A DNA stretch of 64,000 nucleotides from Nocardioides ganghwensis (GCF_014779655.1 NZ_JACXYX010000003.1:186001-250000); one strand, 5' to 3'. Shown: positions 44,081-53,549, numbered from the stretch's first letter. Notes: generated by a model from the letters alone, not told the origin. Made by a program: numbers and translations.

Positions 44081-45135
44081 GGGAGCGCCACCTCCACCCG
44101 CGTGCCGGGTGAGGCGGGCCCGACGCTGAGGGTGCCGCCGGCACCGGTGACCCGCTCGCGCATGCCGCGCAGCCCGTTGCCCTCCGCCCCCTCGGAGCCC
44201 ACGCCGTCGTCGGTGACGGCGATCCCGGCGGCGCCGAGCTCGATCACCACCGACCGCGCCCGTGCGTGGCGTACGACGTTGGTGACCGACTCGCGCAGCA
44301 CCCAGGCCAGCAGGGCCCGGTGCCGCGGGTCGGTGTCGGCGACGCTGCCCTCCACCCGCGTCGTGACGCCGGCGTCGGCGAGGACCCGAGGCGCTGCCGC
44401 GAGCTCGGCCTCGAGGTTGCCCGCGCGCAGCCCTCCGACGGTGGCCCGCACCTCGGCGAGCGCCTGGCGGGCGGTGGCCTGGATCGACTCCAGCTCCTCC
44501 TTGGCGCGCGCCGGGTCGAGGTCGATGAGGCGGGCGGCGAGCTCGGCCTTCACCGAGAGCGCGGTGAGGGAGTGCCCGAGCACGTCGTGCACGTCGCGCG
44601 CGACCCGCTCGCGCTCGGCGACGATGGCGTGCTCGCCGCGGGCCGCGATGGCGAGCTGCTCGCGCTCACCGAAGATCCGCAGCATCACCCCGCCGATCAT
44701 GATCGGCCACAGCATCAGGAAGAAGAAGGTCGGGAAGTCGTCGATGCCGAGCAGGGACAGCAGGGGGAACGCCGCCCAGAAGCCGACGGCCCACTTCCAC
44801 GCCGGGCTCGGGAGCTCCAGCGCGGAGAGGATCGCCAGGTAGGGCGCGTAGGAGATGACGCCGATGCCGATCACCGGCAGCGTCGCGAGCCCCAGGGCGA
44901 CCATCGCGGCCAGGCACAGCCAGGTGTTGCGACGACGCGAGTAGCCCATCACGTTGGCGACGGCGAACCCCAGGATGCAGAGCCAGGCACCCACCTTGGC
45001 CGCGACCGGCACGTCGGACTCCGCGACGGCGATGGTCGGGAAGGCGAGGAAGACGAGCCAGATCGCGGCGAACGCCCAGCCCCACTTCTCCCACGGGTTG
45101 TCGGGGAGCGGCTCGGCGGCGCAAGACGTCGTCAC
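44077..45135 (-). CDS. Sensor histidine kinase, DesK/NarX-like
   Basis: Membrane histidine kinase of 352 residues with about five or six transmembrane helices in the first 160 residues. A HisKA_3 dimerisation domain follows (phospho-acceptor His in ARDVHDVLGHSL), then an HATPase domain (N-box VTNVVRHARA, G-box VTDDGVGS and GLRGMRERV). No extracellular sensor domain is present, so the signal is probably membrane-borne. The GTG start overlaps the ABC permease stop. The kinase, regulator and exporter form one four-gene operon. Confidence 0.88.
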   Translation of the reverse strand: MTTSCAAEPLPDNPWEKWGWAFAAIWLVFLAFPTIAVAESDVPVAAKVGAWLCILGFAVANVMGYSRRRNTWLCLAAMVALGLATLPVIGIGVISYAPYLAILSALELPSPAWKWAVGFWAAFPLLSLLGIDDFPTFFFLMLWPIMIGGVMLRIFGEREQLAIAARGEHAIVAERERVARDVHDVLGHSLTALSVKAELAARLIDLDPARAKEELESIQATARQALAEVRATVGGLRAGNLEAELAAAPRVLADAGVTTRVEGSVADTDPRHRALLAWVLRESVTNVVRHARARSVVIELGAAGIAVTDDGVGSEGAEGNGLRGMRERVTGAGGTLSVGPASPGTRVEVALP

Positions 45136-45938
45136 GTGCGCGCCCGGCTCCGCCGTACGCCCCACAGCGCGAGCATCGCGAAGATCACCGTCCACGCCAG
45201 CACGTTAGCGACTGGCAGCCAGAGCGGGTCGGTCCCGGCGACCGGGAGGTGACCGTCGGTGAGCGGGAAGCGCGCCAGCGCGACGTAGCCGTAGAGCGGG
45301 GTGAGTCGCCCCAGCTCGAGCATGAAGCCGCTCATCGGCGTGAAGACGTTGCCGAGGAAGGCGAGCACCACGATCATCCCGGAGGCGATCCCCGCGGCGT
45401 TGGGACCGCGGAACACCAGGCAGATCGCCAGGCCGTAGACCGCGAACAGGGCGGACCCCAGCCACACCACGGCACCGGACAGCACCCAGTCGGTCCAGTG
45501 GCCGCGCGCGCCGGTGGCGGCGCCGATGGAGAAGATGGCGACGACCGGGACGGCGGCGACGGCCATCGCCACGGCCGCCTTGGCCGCCACGAAGGCGACC
45601 GGTCGCATCGGCGTCAGGCCGAGCTGGCGCCCCCACCCCATGACCTGCTCCGTCGCGGCGCTGCCGGCGACGCTGGTGGTCGCCGTGACGGCGCCGTACG
45701 CCGCCATCGAGATCATCACGTACATCGCGACGTTGCCGCTCCCGATCGGGTCGTCGGACCCGAGGCCGAACACGAGGAACATGAAGGTCGGCAGCCCGAC
45801 CACGAAGAACATCCCGATCCGGTCGCGCAGCTGGCGGCGCAGGTCCAGCCGGGCGTACGTCGCCATCGCGGGCCTGCGACCGGTGCGAGCGGCGGCGGGG
45901 GCGGGGGTGGGGGTGTCGGCGAACGTCGAGGCGGTCAT
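45132..45938 (-). CDS. ABC-2 type transporter permease
   Basis: Membrane subunit of 268 residues with six hydrophobic segments of the ABC-2 family (IGMFFVVGLPTFMFLVFGLG, AMYVMISMAAYGAVTATTS, AVAMAVAAVPVVAIFSIGAA, WVLSGAVVWLGSALFAVYGLA and others). It would pair with the adjacent ATPase to export a drug, peptide or lipid. Its ATG overlaps the ATPase stop, and its stop overlaps the kinase start. Confidence 0.86.
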   Translation of the reverse strand: MTASTFADTPTPAPAAARTGRRPAMATYARLDLRRQLRDRIGMFFVVGLPTFMFLVFGLGSDDPIGSGNVAMYVMISMAAYGAVTATTSVAGSAATEQVMGWGRQLGLTPMRPVAFVAAKAAVAMAVAAVPVVAIFSIGAATGARGHWTDWVLSGAVVWLGSALFAVYGLAICLVFRGPNAAGIASGMIVVLAFLGNVFTPMSGFMLELGRLTPLYGYVALARFPLTDGHLPVAGTDPLWLPVANVLAWTVIFAMLALWGVRRSRART

Positions 45939-46798
45939 CGGGCGGCTCCTTCCAGCTCGGCGGTCAGGGCGAGGAAGGCGGTCTCGAGGCTCGCGGCGGA
46001 CACGTCCACGTCGGTGACGCCGAGGGGAGCGAGCGCGTCGTGCACCCGGGACAGCCAGGCGGCGTCGATGCCGTCGGCGCCCACGACCGCGGCCGGGGGC
46101 CGGAACGTGAGCGTGCGACCCCCGTACGCCGCCCGCACGTCGGCGGTCGCGGCGTCGTGGACGATCCGGCCGCGCGCCATCAGGACGGTGCGCTCGGCGA
46201 ACTCGTCGGCCTCGGCGAGGTAGTGGGTGGCGAACACGATCGTGCGCCCGAGCGCCGCGTCGGCGCGCATCGCCCGCCAGAACTCCTGCCGGGCGCCGAC
46301 GTCCATCCCGGTGGTCGGCTCGTCGAGCACGACCAGGTCGGGGTCCGGCACCAGGGCCAGCGCGAACTTCAACCGCTGCTGCTCCCCACCGGAGCACGCC
46401 TCCACCCGGCGCCCGGCCAGGTCGGTGAGCCGGGCCCGCTCGAGGACGACCTCGACCCGGTCCGTGCGGCCGTGGAGCGCGGCGATCGCGCGCACCGTCT
46501 CCTCGACGGTGAAGTCGTTGAGCAGCCCGCCGGTCTGCATCACCGCGGACACGCGACCCTGTCGTACGGCCTCACCCGGAGCAGTGCCGTACACCTCGAT
46601 CGTCCCCGCGTCGGGCCGCGTCAGCCCGAGCAGCATGTCGACGGTCGTGGTCTTGCCGGCACCGTTGGGGCCGAGGAAGGCGACGATCTCGCCGGGGTGG
46701 ACGGTCAGGTCGACGTCGTCGACCGCGAGGACCGGGGTGCCGTCGGTGGAGTGGAACTGCTTGCGCAGGCCCACGGCGCGGATCGCTGGAGTGCTCAT
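45935..46798 (-). CDS. ABC transporter ATP-binding protein
   Basis: ATPase subunit of 287 residues, DrrA/CcmA-like. It has Walker A GPNGAGKTT, signature CSGGEQQRLKFALAL (CSGGE in place of LSGGQ), Walker B LVVLDEPTTGMD and an H-loop in FATHYLAEAD. A roughly 60-residue C-terminal domain typical of exporters follows. It is the first gene of the exporter plus two-component operon. Overlapping inverted repeats lie upstream at 46842-46869. Confidence 0.9.
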   Translation of the reverse strand: MSTPAIRAVGLRKQFHSTDGTPVLAVDDVDLTVHPGEIVAFLGPNGAGKTTTVDMLLGLTRPDAGTIEVYGTAPGEAVRQGRVSAVMQTGGLLNDFTVEETVRAIAALHGRTDRVEVVLERARLTDLAGRRVEACSGGEQQRLKFALALVPDPDLVVLDEPTTGMDVGARQEFWRAMRADAALGRTIVFATHYLAEADEFAERTVLMARGRIVHDAATADVRAAYGGRTLTFRPPAAVVGADGIDAAWLSRVHDALAPLGVTDVDVSAASLETAFLALTAELEGAAR

Positions 46799-46841
46799 GG
46801 CGCCAGCCTCACGCCGTACGGCCCGGCGTCCGGGGTGGAGT

Positions 46842-46869
46842 TGTCACGACCTGCCCGTGACACCTGTCA
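46842..46869. promoter_or_regulatory. Overlapping inverted repeats upstream of exporter operon
   Basis: GTCACG...CGTGAC (46843-46861) and TGACA-CC-TGTCA (46858-46869) overlap about 45-70 bases upstream of the ATPase start. This is a possible binding site for the operon's own NarL-type regulator, inferred from position and symmetry. Confidence 0.35.
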
Positions 46870-46926
46870 TCGGCGGGTCGCCCGGTAACGGCCCGCCCGC
46901 CCGGCCTGCCCGCCCTGCCCTGCCTG

Positions 46927-47002
46927 CCCGGTAACGGCTCGGACATGGCACTCCCGCCCCCACTGGTGGGGGCGGGAGTGCTGATGTCGACCCGTTACCG
47001 GG
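46927..47002. terminator. Two-tier hairpin, GGTAACGG family, copy 1
   Basis: The outer arms are CCCGGTAACGG and CCGTTACCGGG. The inner arms are GCACTCCCGCCCCCAC and its exact complement. It lies just after the fadE5-like gene (minus strand) and probably terminates it. The same inner and outer sequences recur at 60116-60185. Confidence 0.75.
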
Positions 47003-47014
47003 AGGCGGCCGGGA

Positions 47015-48889
47015 TCAGAAGGACGCCTCGTCGAGGTCCATCAGGTCGAGGGTGGTGGCCTCGGCGATGGCCCGCTCGGCGCTGATCCGCGGCAGGTTGG
47101 TCTGGGCGAAGAACTGCGCCGCGTGGACCTTGCCCTCGTAGAACGCCTTGTCCTTGGCGGACACGTCGCCGGCCAGCTTGTCGAGCGCGACCTCGGCCTG
47201 GCGCAGCAGCAGCCAGGCGCAGACGACGTCGCCGAGCGCCATCAGCAGGCGGGTGGTGTTGAGCCCCACCTTGTAGATGTTGCGCAGCTCCTCGGCCGAC
47301 GACATCAGGTCGTTGATCATGTGCCCGACGACGGCGTTGGCGTCCTCGAGAGCAGTGGCGAGCAGCGCCCGCTCGTTCTTGAGGCGACCGTTGCCGGCCT
47401 CGGAGGCGATGAAGCCCTCGATCTCCTTGGCCAGGTGGCCGAGCGCCCGGCCCTGGTCCTTGACGATCTTGCGGAAGAAGAAGTCCTGGCCCTGGATCGC
47501 GGTCGTGCCCTCGTAGAGGGTGTCGATCTTGGCGTCACGGACGTACTGCTCGATCGGGTACTCCTGCAGGAAGCCGGAGCCACCGAAGGTCTGCAGCGAC
47601 TCGGTGCCCAGCAGCACCCACGAGCGCTCGGAGCCGTAGCCCTTGACGATCGGGAGCAGCAGGTCGTTGACGGCCGCGGCGAGGCGGGCCTCGTCGGAGT
47701 CGGCGGTGCCCTCGTGCTCGGCGATCATCACCTGGTCCTGCCAGGTCGCGGTGTAGAGCACGAGCGCGCGCATCGCCTCGGCGAACGCCTTCTGCGTCAT
47801 CAGCGAGCGGCGTACGTCGGGGTGGTGCGTGATGGTCACGCGCGGGGCGGTCTTGTCGGCTGCCTGCGTCAGGTCGGCGCCCTGGACGCGCTCCTTGGCG
47901 TAGTCGAGGGCGTTGAGGTAGCCGGTCGACAGGGTCGCGATGGCCTTGGTGCCCACCATCATGCGCGCGTTCTCGATGACCTGGAACATCTGCGCGATGC
48001 CGTCGTGGACCTCGCCGAGCAGCCAGCCCTTCGCCGGCTCGCCGCCGCCGACCTGCGGGTCGCCGAAGGTGACCTCGCAGGTGTTGGACACCTTGATGCC
48101 CATCTTGTGCTCGACGTTGGTGACGTAGACGCCGTTGCGCTCGCCGGTCAGCTCGCCGGTCTCGAGGTCGAAGTGGTGCTCGGGCATCCAGAACAGCGAG
48201 AGACCCTTCGTGCCGGGGCCGCCGGCACCCTCGACGCCCTCGGGGCGGGCGAGGACCAGGTGCATGATGTTCTCGCTCATGTCGTGCGTGGCGCTGGTGA
48301 TGAAGCGCTTGACGCCCGTGATGTTCCAGGAGCCGTCGTCGTTGGGCGTGGCCTTGGCGCGGCCGGCGCCGACGTCGGAGCCGGCGTCGGGCTCGGTGAG
48401 GACCATCGTGCAGCCCCACTGGCGGTCGACCATGTGCTGGGCGACGGCCTTGTCGCGGTCGTTGCCGTTGCGGTGGACCACGTTGGCGAAGGCGGGACCG
48501 GCGGCGTACATCCAGACCGGCGCGTTGGCGCCGAGCACCATCTCGCCGATGGCCCAGATGAGGGACGAGGGCGCGGGCGTGCCGCCCATCTCCTCGAAGA
48601 CCTGCAGGCGCCAGAACTCGGAGTCCATCCAGGCCTGGTAGCTCGCCTTGAACGACTCGGGGACGGGCGCGGTGTGGGTGGCCGGGTCGAAGACGGGCGG
48701 GTTGCGGTCGCTGTCCTCGTAGGAGGCGGCCAGGTCCTCGCGGGAGAGGCGCTCGACCTCGCGCAGGATCTCGCGGGCGCTCTCGCCGTCGACCTCGCCG
48801 AACGGGCCGGTGCCGAGCACCTCGTCGCGGCCGAGCACCTCGAAGAGGTTGAACTCGATGTCGCGGAGGTTGGTCTTGTAGTGGCTCAC
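47015..48889 (-). CDS. fadE5: Acyl-CoA dehydrogenase, FadE5-like
   Basis: FAD-dependent acyl-CoA dehydrogenase of 624 residues that would carry out the first step of fatty acid beta-oxidation. The start [19 protein letters not shown], the FAD motif [26 protein letters not shown], the catalytic-region [13 protein letters not shown] and the extra C-terminal helical domain match the long FadE5 type known from mycobacteria, which has broad chain-length range. The GTG at 48887-48889 follows AGGTGGAAG. It is divergent from an Rrf2 regulator gene and ends in a strong hairpin. Confidence 0.9.
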   Translation of the reverse strand: MSHYKTNLRDIEFNLFEVLGRDEVLGTGPFGEVDGESAREILREVERLSREDLAASYEDSDRNPPVFDPATHTAPVPESFKASYQAWMDSEFWRLQVFEEMGGTPAPSSLIWAIGEMVLGANAPVWMYAAGPAFANVVHRNGNDRDKAVAQHMVDRQWGCTMVLTEPDAGSDVGAGRAKATPNDDGSWNITGVKRFITSATHDMSENIMHLVLARPEGVEGAGGPGTKGLSLFWMPEHHFDLETGELTGERNGVYVTNVEHKMGIKVSNTCEVTFGDPQVGGGEPAKGWLLGEVHDGIAQMFQVIENARMMVGTKAIATLSTGYLNALDYAKERVQGADLTQAADKTAPRVTITHHPDVRRSLMTQKAFAEAMRALVLYTATWQDQVMIAEHEGTADSDEARLAAAVNDLLLPIVKGYGSERSWVLLGTESLQTFGGSGFLQEYPIEQYVRDAKIDTLYEGTTAIQGQDFFFRKIVKDQGRALGHLAKEIEGFIASEAGNGRLKNERALLATALEDANAVVGHMINDLMSSAEELRNIYKVGLNTTRLLMALGDVVCAWLLLRQAEVALDKLAGDVSAKDKAFYEGKVHAAQFFAQTNLPRISAERAIAEATTLDLMDLDEASF

Positions 48890-49084
48890 AGCTTCCACCT
48901 GTCCATGTCGCGTGCGGGTGTGGATCCGGGTCTGGATCGGGGGACGAGCGCATCGGCTACTCGTCGGTAACAAAATGATGCCTCGCGACGGGCCGTCGCG
49001 CAACACGAACACCCGATGTCGCAGGTCACAGGCGCGTACGGGGTGCGCCGGACCCCCCGAAGGGGCGGGTGTCGACCAAGCACA

Positions 49085-49112
49085 GTGACTCTGTCGAGTT
49101 GTCTGACAAACT
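49085..49112 (+). promoter_or_regulatory. Rrf2 gene promoter with overlapping palindrome
   Basis: GTGACT (49085-49090) and CAAACT (49107-49112) make a -35/-10 pair with a 16-base spacer. The -10 is exactly six bases before the ATG. TTGTCTGACAA (49099-49109) is a perfect inverted repeat overlapping the -10, fitting autorepression. This is inferred. Confidence 0.5.
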
Positions 49113-49118
49113 GGCCGT

Positions 49119-49577
49119 ATGCGCGTCTCCGCCAAAGCCGACTACGCCCTGCGGGCCCTGATCGAGATCGCGGTGCGCAGCGACGGGACGGCGGTGAGCG
49201 CCGAGCAGCTCGGCAAGGCCCAGGGGATTCCGCACGGCTTCCTCCAGGCGATCCTCGCCGACCTCCGTCGCGCCGACGTGGTGGTGTCGCAGCGCGGCCA
49301 GTCCGGCGGCTGGCGCTTCGCCCGCAAGCCCGAGACCGTCACCGTCGCCGACGTGATCCGCGCGGTCGACGGGCCGCTCGTCTCCGTCTACGGCCTGCGA
49401 CCGGAGGCGGTCGAGTACGACGAGTCCGCCCGGGTCCTCCAGCACGTGTGGATCGCCGCCCGCAGCTCGTTGCGTGGCGTCTTCGAGCAGGTCACCATCC
49501 AGGACCTCGCCGACGGCACCCTGCCCCCGGGCGTCGCCGCGCTCACCGAGGACGACGACGCCTGGCAGCCCCACTGA
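49119..49577 (+). CDS. Rrf2-family regulator without cysteines
   Basis: Winged-helix regulator of 152 residues. The Rrf2 start [18 protein letters not shown], the recognition helix [18 protein letters not shown] and wing [13 protein letters not shown] are clear. The residues that bind an Fe-S cluster in IscR, NsrR and RirA are missing; the protein has no cysteine at all, so it must sense something else (as CymR does by protein contact). It is divergent from fadE5, which may be a target. Confidence 0.85.
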   Translation: MRVSAKADYALRALIEIAVRSDGTAVSAEQLGKAQGIPHGFLQAILADLRRADVVVSQRGQSGGWRFARKPETVTVADVIRAVDGPLVSVYGLRPEAVEYDESARVLQHVWIAARSSLRGVFEQVTIQDLADGTLPPGVAALTEDDDAWQPH

Positions 49578-49604
49578 TCCTCGCCGCTGGGCGATCCTCG
49601 GGAC

Positions 49605-50141
49605 CTAGGCGGCCAGCCGCCGGTTGACCTGCCGGCGCCGCTTCGACACCTTGGCCAGCCGCCTGTCGAGGCGGGCCTCCTCCTCGATCAGCGCGATCCG
49701 CGCGACCTGGGCCGCGAGCTGCTCGGCGGACAGGCGGGCGGGCAGCACGTGCGTACGCCCTTCCTCGACGATCGACGTCCAGGCGGCCGGCGGCTCGGCG
49801 GTGAAGCCGGTAGTCACGACCAGCACGACCCGGAACCCGTCGAGCGCGTCGAGGGCGAGCGCGGCCTGCTCGGGTGTCGCGCCGAAGAAGGCCGGCACGC
49901 TGACGAAGCAGTCGGACTTCGTCTTGCGAGCCCGCCGGCACAGCGACGCCCACGCCCCCTCGACCTGCTTGCGCCGGAGCCCGGCGGCCTTGTGCGAGCG
50001 GAGGATCTCGACCCCGGCGTGCTCGTACGCCTCGGCGTCGACGGCCGGCACGCGCACCCCGCCGATGGCGAGCGCCTCGGTCATCGCGTCGATGTCCACC
50101 GGGTCGGGGCCGACGTGCAGCAGGAACAGTCTCTTGACCAT
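49605..50141 (-). CDS. Uncharacterised 178-residue protein
   Basis: Soluble protein of 178 residues starting MVKRLFLLHVGPDP, with alternating strand and helix pattern and a basic coiled-coil tail (EEEARLDRRLAKVSKRRRQVNRR). The N-terminal half resembles sulfotransferase-like or P-loop-less hypothetical proteins of actinomycetes, but I cannot assign a family. CAGGCT six bases before the ATG may be a -10. It has no clear operon partner: 73 bases separate it from the DUF2461 gene upstream. Confidence 0.6.
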   Translation of the reverse strand: MVKRLFLLHVGPDPVDIDAMTEALAIGGVRVPAVDAEAYEHAGVEILRSHKAAGLRRKQVEGAWASLCRRARKTKSDCFVSVPAFFGATPEQAALALDALDGFRVVLVVTTGFTAEPPAAWTSIVEEGRTHVLPARLSAEQLAAQVARIALIEEEARLDRRLAKVSKRRRQVNRRLAA

Positions 50142-50214
50142 GGCGCCAGCCTGTTGCCGCCGGGCGGCGTGCGCGTGAACTGCGGTGGTCGTGCGCGGGA
50201 ACGTCCCGCCGCGC

Positions 50215-50841
50215 TCAGGCGACGGCGCGCAGCCAGCTGACCAGCGGGCGCATCGCCCGCCAGTCCGCGCGCACCCGGTCGACGAGCCCGGCGCCGATCG
50301 CGTCGGCCTCGAAGCCGTACGACCGGCCGACGAAGAGCTGCTTGCGACGCAGCAGGTGGATGCGCGGGTGGTCGGCGTCGTAGCCGCGCGGCGAGGTCTT
50401 GAGCTGGTCGCCGCCGATGTCGAAGCCGTCCTTCTCCAGCTTCTTCAGCAGCCGGTCGAGGGCCTTCCCGGCCTTGTCGTCGGCCATCGCCTCGCGGATC
50501 GCGGCCAGCTGCGGTCCGTCGGCGTCGTAGAAGCCGGAGCCGACACGGGTGCCGCGCGGGGAGATCTCGAAGTACCAGCCCGTGCGCGGTCCGGCCGCGA
50601 CGAAGGCGCCCTGGTGGGTCTTGTAGGGCGTCTTGTCCTTGGCGAACCGGACGTCGCGGTAGGGGCGGAACACCTTCGCGGGGCCGAACTCCGGCTCCAG
50701 CTCGGCCATCAGCGCCTTCATCGGCGTCTCGACCGACTCCTTCCAGACGTGCTTGTGGCTCTCCCAGAAGGACTTGGTGTTGTCCATCTCGAGGTCGTCG
50801 TAGAAGTCGAGGGCGGCGACGGGGAATCCGGTGAAGCTCAC
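50215..50841 (-). CDS. DUF2461 (TIGR02453) family protein
   Basis: Protein of 208 residues matching DUF2461. It shows the family start FTGFPVAALDFYDDLEMDNTKSFWESHK, then VFRPYRDVRFAKDKTPYKTHQGAF and WYFEISPRGTRVGSGFY. Function is unknown across bacteria. The GTG start is one base after the stop of the lipoprotein gene, so it is probably co-transcribed with it. Confidence 0.83.
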   Translation of the reverse strand: MSFTGFPVAALDFYDDLEMDNTKSFWESHKHVWKESVETPMKALMAELEPEFGPAKVFRPYRDVRFAKDKTPYKTHQGAFVAAGPRTGWYFEISPRGTRVGSGFYDADGPQLAAIREAMADDKAGKALDRLLKKLEKDGFDIGGDQLKTSPRGYDADHPRIHLLRRKQLFVGRSYGFEADAIGAGLVDRVRADWRAMRPLVSWLRAVA

Positions 50842-50842
50842 G

Positions 50843-51940
50843 TCACCCGACGCTAGCCCACACCAGCTCGTCGCCCTCCTCGCCGAAGGACGAGAGGCTC
50901 AGCACACCGCCCCCGCAGACCGGCTCGCCGAGGAAGGCGTTGCCGACCGAAGCGGACTCGTACGCCACCTCGAGCGTGCGGTCCGGTGTCCAGCGCATGA
51001 GGCGCGCGGGCTCGTCGGGACCCTGCGGGTCGCGGACGAAGAAGACCGAGTCACCGCAGGGCACGGCGCTGCCGGTGGTGCCGGGGCCGAGGTCGAAGTA
51101 CCCGCCGTCGGCCGAGGCGTGGAATCGTGCCTCCTCCTGGCGGCGCGGTTTCGGCACCTCCGACCAGACGGCTCCGTCGGCGGTGGCCGCGACGTCCCAG
51201 CCGGTGCAGTCCGCGGGTCCCTCGAGCGGCTGCGGCACGCCGCCGGCATCGAGCAGGTTGACGGTGCGGCACGCGACGGGGCGGGCGTCGTCGAAGGTCA
51301 TGATCCCGACGCCGTGCTCGTTCGCGGTGAGTCCCGAGAAGCCCGAGCGCTCCGGCGCGCACCAGCCGTCCTCGCCGTTGCTGTCGGCGAGGGCGCTGGT
51401 GGCCAGGCAGTACGCCCGGTCGTCGCCGTACGTCGGGAAGCGGAGGTCGCCGTCGACGAGGGCCCACGACCCTCCGCTGGCCGCAGCGGGGGAGACGACC
51501 TCGCCCTGCTCGCCGCTCGACAGGTCGACCGTGACGACCTCGCTGGGTGCGGTCTCGGCCTTGTCCTGCCGCACGACCACCGCCCACGTCTCGCTCATCA
51601 GGACCTCGGAGATCGTGCGGCCCACGCCGGCCTGGACGGTCACCGCGTCGCCGTCGCGTGTGAGCTCGACCTCGGTGCCGGCCTCGTCGCCGACCGCCTC
51701 CCACTCCGGGCCCCGGACGTAACGGGCGCCGGCGTCGAGGCCGGAGTCCTGCCAGTCGAGGATCGCGGCCTCCGGCTCGACGACAATGGGGTCGTCGAGC
51801 GTCCCGCCGGAGGGGGCGTCGCCGTCGGAGCTGCTGCTGGGCGGCGGGCCGTCGGGTTGCAGGTCCGCCGGCCGGTCTTCGTTGCTGCAGGCGGCGAGGA
51901 CGACCAGCAGCGCGAGCGCGGCGGGCGTACGGGCTCGCAC
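50843..51940 (-). CDS. Uncharacterised lipoprotein
   Basis: Exported lipoprotein of 365 residues. Signal and lipobox VLAACSN come first, then an acidic/Ser/Pro linker and a domain with repeated short beta blocks and paired cysteines (YCLATSA, WCAPE, VACRTV, DCTGW, VPCGDS, PVCGGG) that suggest a disulphide-rich propeller or sandwich. It is placed one base after the C39-like gene and one base before the DUF2461 gene. I do not recognise a function. Confidence 0.68.
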   Translation of the reverse strand: MRARTPAALALLVVLAACSNEDRPADLQPDGPPPSSSSDGDAPSGGTLDDPIVVEPEAAILDWQDSGLDAGARYVRGPEWEAVGDEAGTEVELTRDGDAVTVQAGVGRTISEVLMSETWAVVVRQDKAETAPSEVVTVDLSSGEQGEVVSPAAASGGSWALVDGDLRFPTYGDDRAYCLATSALADSNGEDGWCAPERSGFSGLTANEHGVGIMTFDDARPVACRTVNLLDAGGVPQPLEGPADCTGWDVAATADGAVWSEVPKPRRQEEARFHASADGGYFDLGPGTTGSAVPCGDSVFFVRDPQGPDEPARLMRWTPDRTLEVAYESASVGNAFLGEPVCGGGVLSLSSFGEEGDELVWASVG

Positions 51941-51941
51941 C

Positions 51942-53195
51942 TCAGACCCCGACGTTGTGCTGGAAGTGGTCGCGGTTGGCGCGGAAGGACCGGTAGGCGT
52001 TGCGCCACTGCACCCGCCCGATCGCCGGCTCGCTCGGGTCGAACCTCGACTGGTCCCACGGCTCGAAGTAGCCGATCTGCGGGTTCCCGCCCGGGTTCTG
52101 GTCGAAGCCGCGGCCGACCTGGAAGTGGCCGCTCGCGTCGTCGTCGAGGTAGGGGTAGTACTGCTTGAGCAGCACGGGGTGCAGGACGACCGGGGCCCGG
52201 TAGTCGTGGACGTGCCGCATCATCAAGCGGTACCACTGCTTGAAGGTGAAGTCGCTGATGTCGAGCACGACGTACGGCCCGGCGTGGTCGGCGTCGTCGT
52301 AGTGCGTCTTGTTGTTGACGACGCGGACCATGTCGGTGATCGCGGTGCCGGCGGTGGTGGTGCCGAGCCGGCGAGCCCAGTAGGACTGGTTCTTCCGCTT
52401 CTCCTGCGAGCCCCAGCCGATCGCCTGCATCGCGGCGGGGCCGCACCAGTAGGTCGTGTTCTGCGCCTGGGCGACCTTGCTCGTGAGGATCTTGGAGCGC
52501 TTCGGGTAGGACTCGCCGAACCCGCCGCGTGCCTGCACGTCCGACGCGGCGACCTCCGGGTGGCGCTCGGCGAACCCGTCGGGCAGCGGTACGCCCTGGA
52601 TCTCGTGGCGCAGCATCCAGACCTTGCCGACCGCCTGCGCGGCCATCGTGAGCTCGGCCCTCTCGGCCTCGGCGCGCGCGGTCGGCGTACGCCGCTCCGC
52701 CCGGGCGAGGAGCCCGTCGGCGTCGAGGTCCCCGGTGCGCTCGCGCTCGAGGTCCGGTCGGGCGTCGAGGCGCGCCGCGAGCGCCTCGGCAGGCTGGTTG
52801 GTCCAGCCGAAGCCGAGGCAGTAGCGCTGTCCCTCGAAGGTGGCGCACCGCACGGCCGCGCGCGCCCGCGTCGTACGCCCCTGCGCGCCGTCGAGGGCGG
52901 CGCCCTCGGCCACCACGCGGTCGATCTCGGCCCGCATCGCGGGGGTGAGCCGGCTGCGGCCGGGCGCTCCCGGTGCATCGGTCGACTCGGCGGACGGGGC
53001 GATGCCGCCCTGGTCGTCCGGCCCGCCGTCAGGCAGCAGGGGCACGGCTCCGAGGGTGAGGGCCAGTGCGGCCGCGGCGAGGCTCGCGGGGTGGCGCCAG
53101 AGCGGGCGGGGACGGTCGCCGTCGGCGATCTGGTGGGCGATCGTACGGCGGGGGGAGCGGGGGAGTCGGCGGGGGAGTCGGCGGGGAAGAGCCAT
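51942..53195 (-). CDS. C39-like (papain-fold) exported protein
   Basis: Protein of 417 residues. A basic N-terminus and one membrane helix (ASLAAAALALTLGAVPLL) are followed by an extended region and a C-terminal C39-like cysteine peptidase fold with TTYWCGPAAMQAIGWGSQ (Cys region) and SGHFQVGRGFDQNPGG (His region). The Asp would be near YFEPWDQSRFDPSE. Such domains cut leader peptides or act on cell-wall peptides, but no bacteriocin gene or transporter is adjacent. The ATG has an AAGG upstream. The following lipoprotein gene is one base away. Confidence 0.72.
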   Translation of the reverse strand: MALPRRLPRRLPRSPRRTIAHQIADGDRPRPLWRHPASLAAAALALTLGAVPLLPDGGPDDQGGIAPSAESTDAPGAPGRSRLTPAMRAEIDRVVAEGAALDGAQGRTTRARAAVRCATFEGQRYCLGFGWTNQPAEALAARLDARPDLERERTGDLDADGLLARAERRTPTARAEAERAELTMAAQAVGKVWMLRHEIQGVPLPDGFAERHPEVAASDVQARGGFGESYPKRSKILTSKVAQAQNTTYWCGPAAMQAIGWGSQEKRKNQSYWARRLGTTTAGTAITDMVRVVNNKTHYDDADHAGPYVVLDISDFTFKQWYRLMMRHVHDYRAPVVLHPVLLKQYYPYLDDDASGHFQVGRGFDQNPGGNPQIGYFEPWDQSRFDPSEPAIGRVQWRNAYRSFRANRDHFQHNVGV

Positions 53196-53430
53196 GGGGA
53201 AGAACCTTCGATCCGAGAAAAGACGGACGCCTCACTGTCCTCTCTGGTCACAGAAGGCGCAAGTCTCACTCCTGCCCCACGGGTGCGCGCGTCGGGCGTA
53301 CGCCTGTGGACACCCGCGAGTAGTCCGCTGCGTATGGCCGGTCCGGGGGCCTCGAAGCCCGGCGGAATGCAGCGGACTACCGGGAGGCGCTGTGGACGGC
53401 GGGGTGCGCTGGGTGCGCTGGGCTGAGAAC

Positions 53431-53506
53431 TGGAGCGGATGACGAGACTCGAACTCGCGACATCGACCTTGGGAAGGTCGCGCTCTACCAACTGAGCTAC
53501 ATCCGC
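53431..53506 (-). tRNA. tRNA-Gly (anticodon CCC)
   Basis: A 76-base cloverleaf on the minus strand, with acceptor GCGGATG pairing CATCCGC, the D-loop TAGCTCAGTTGGTAGAGC, the anticodon stem CGACC/GGTCG with loop TTCCCAA (anticodon CCC), the T-loop GTTCGAGTC and the encoded 3' CCA. It reads the Gly codon GGG. Confidence 0.95.
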
Positions 53507-53549
53507 AGACGCCGTCCGGGGACGGCGCGCCGAACGATACCGGACCCGG

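Noticed and set aside
51942-53195. Bacteriocin-processing C39 peptidase of an export cluster
   Set aside because: There is no ABC exporter with a C39 domain, no precursor peptide with a double-glycine leader, and no modification enzyme nearby.
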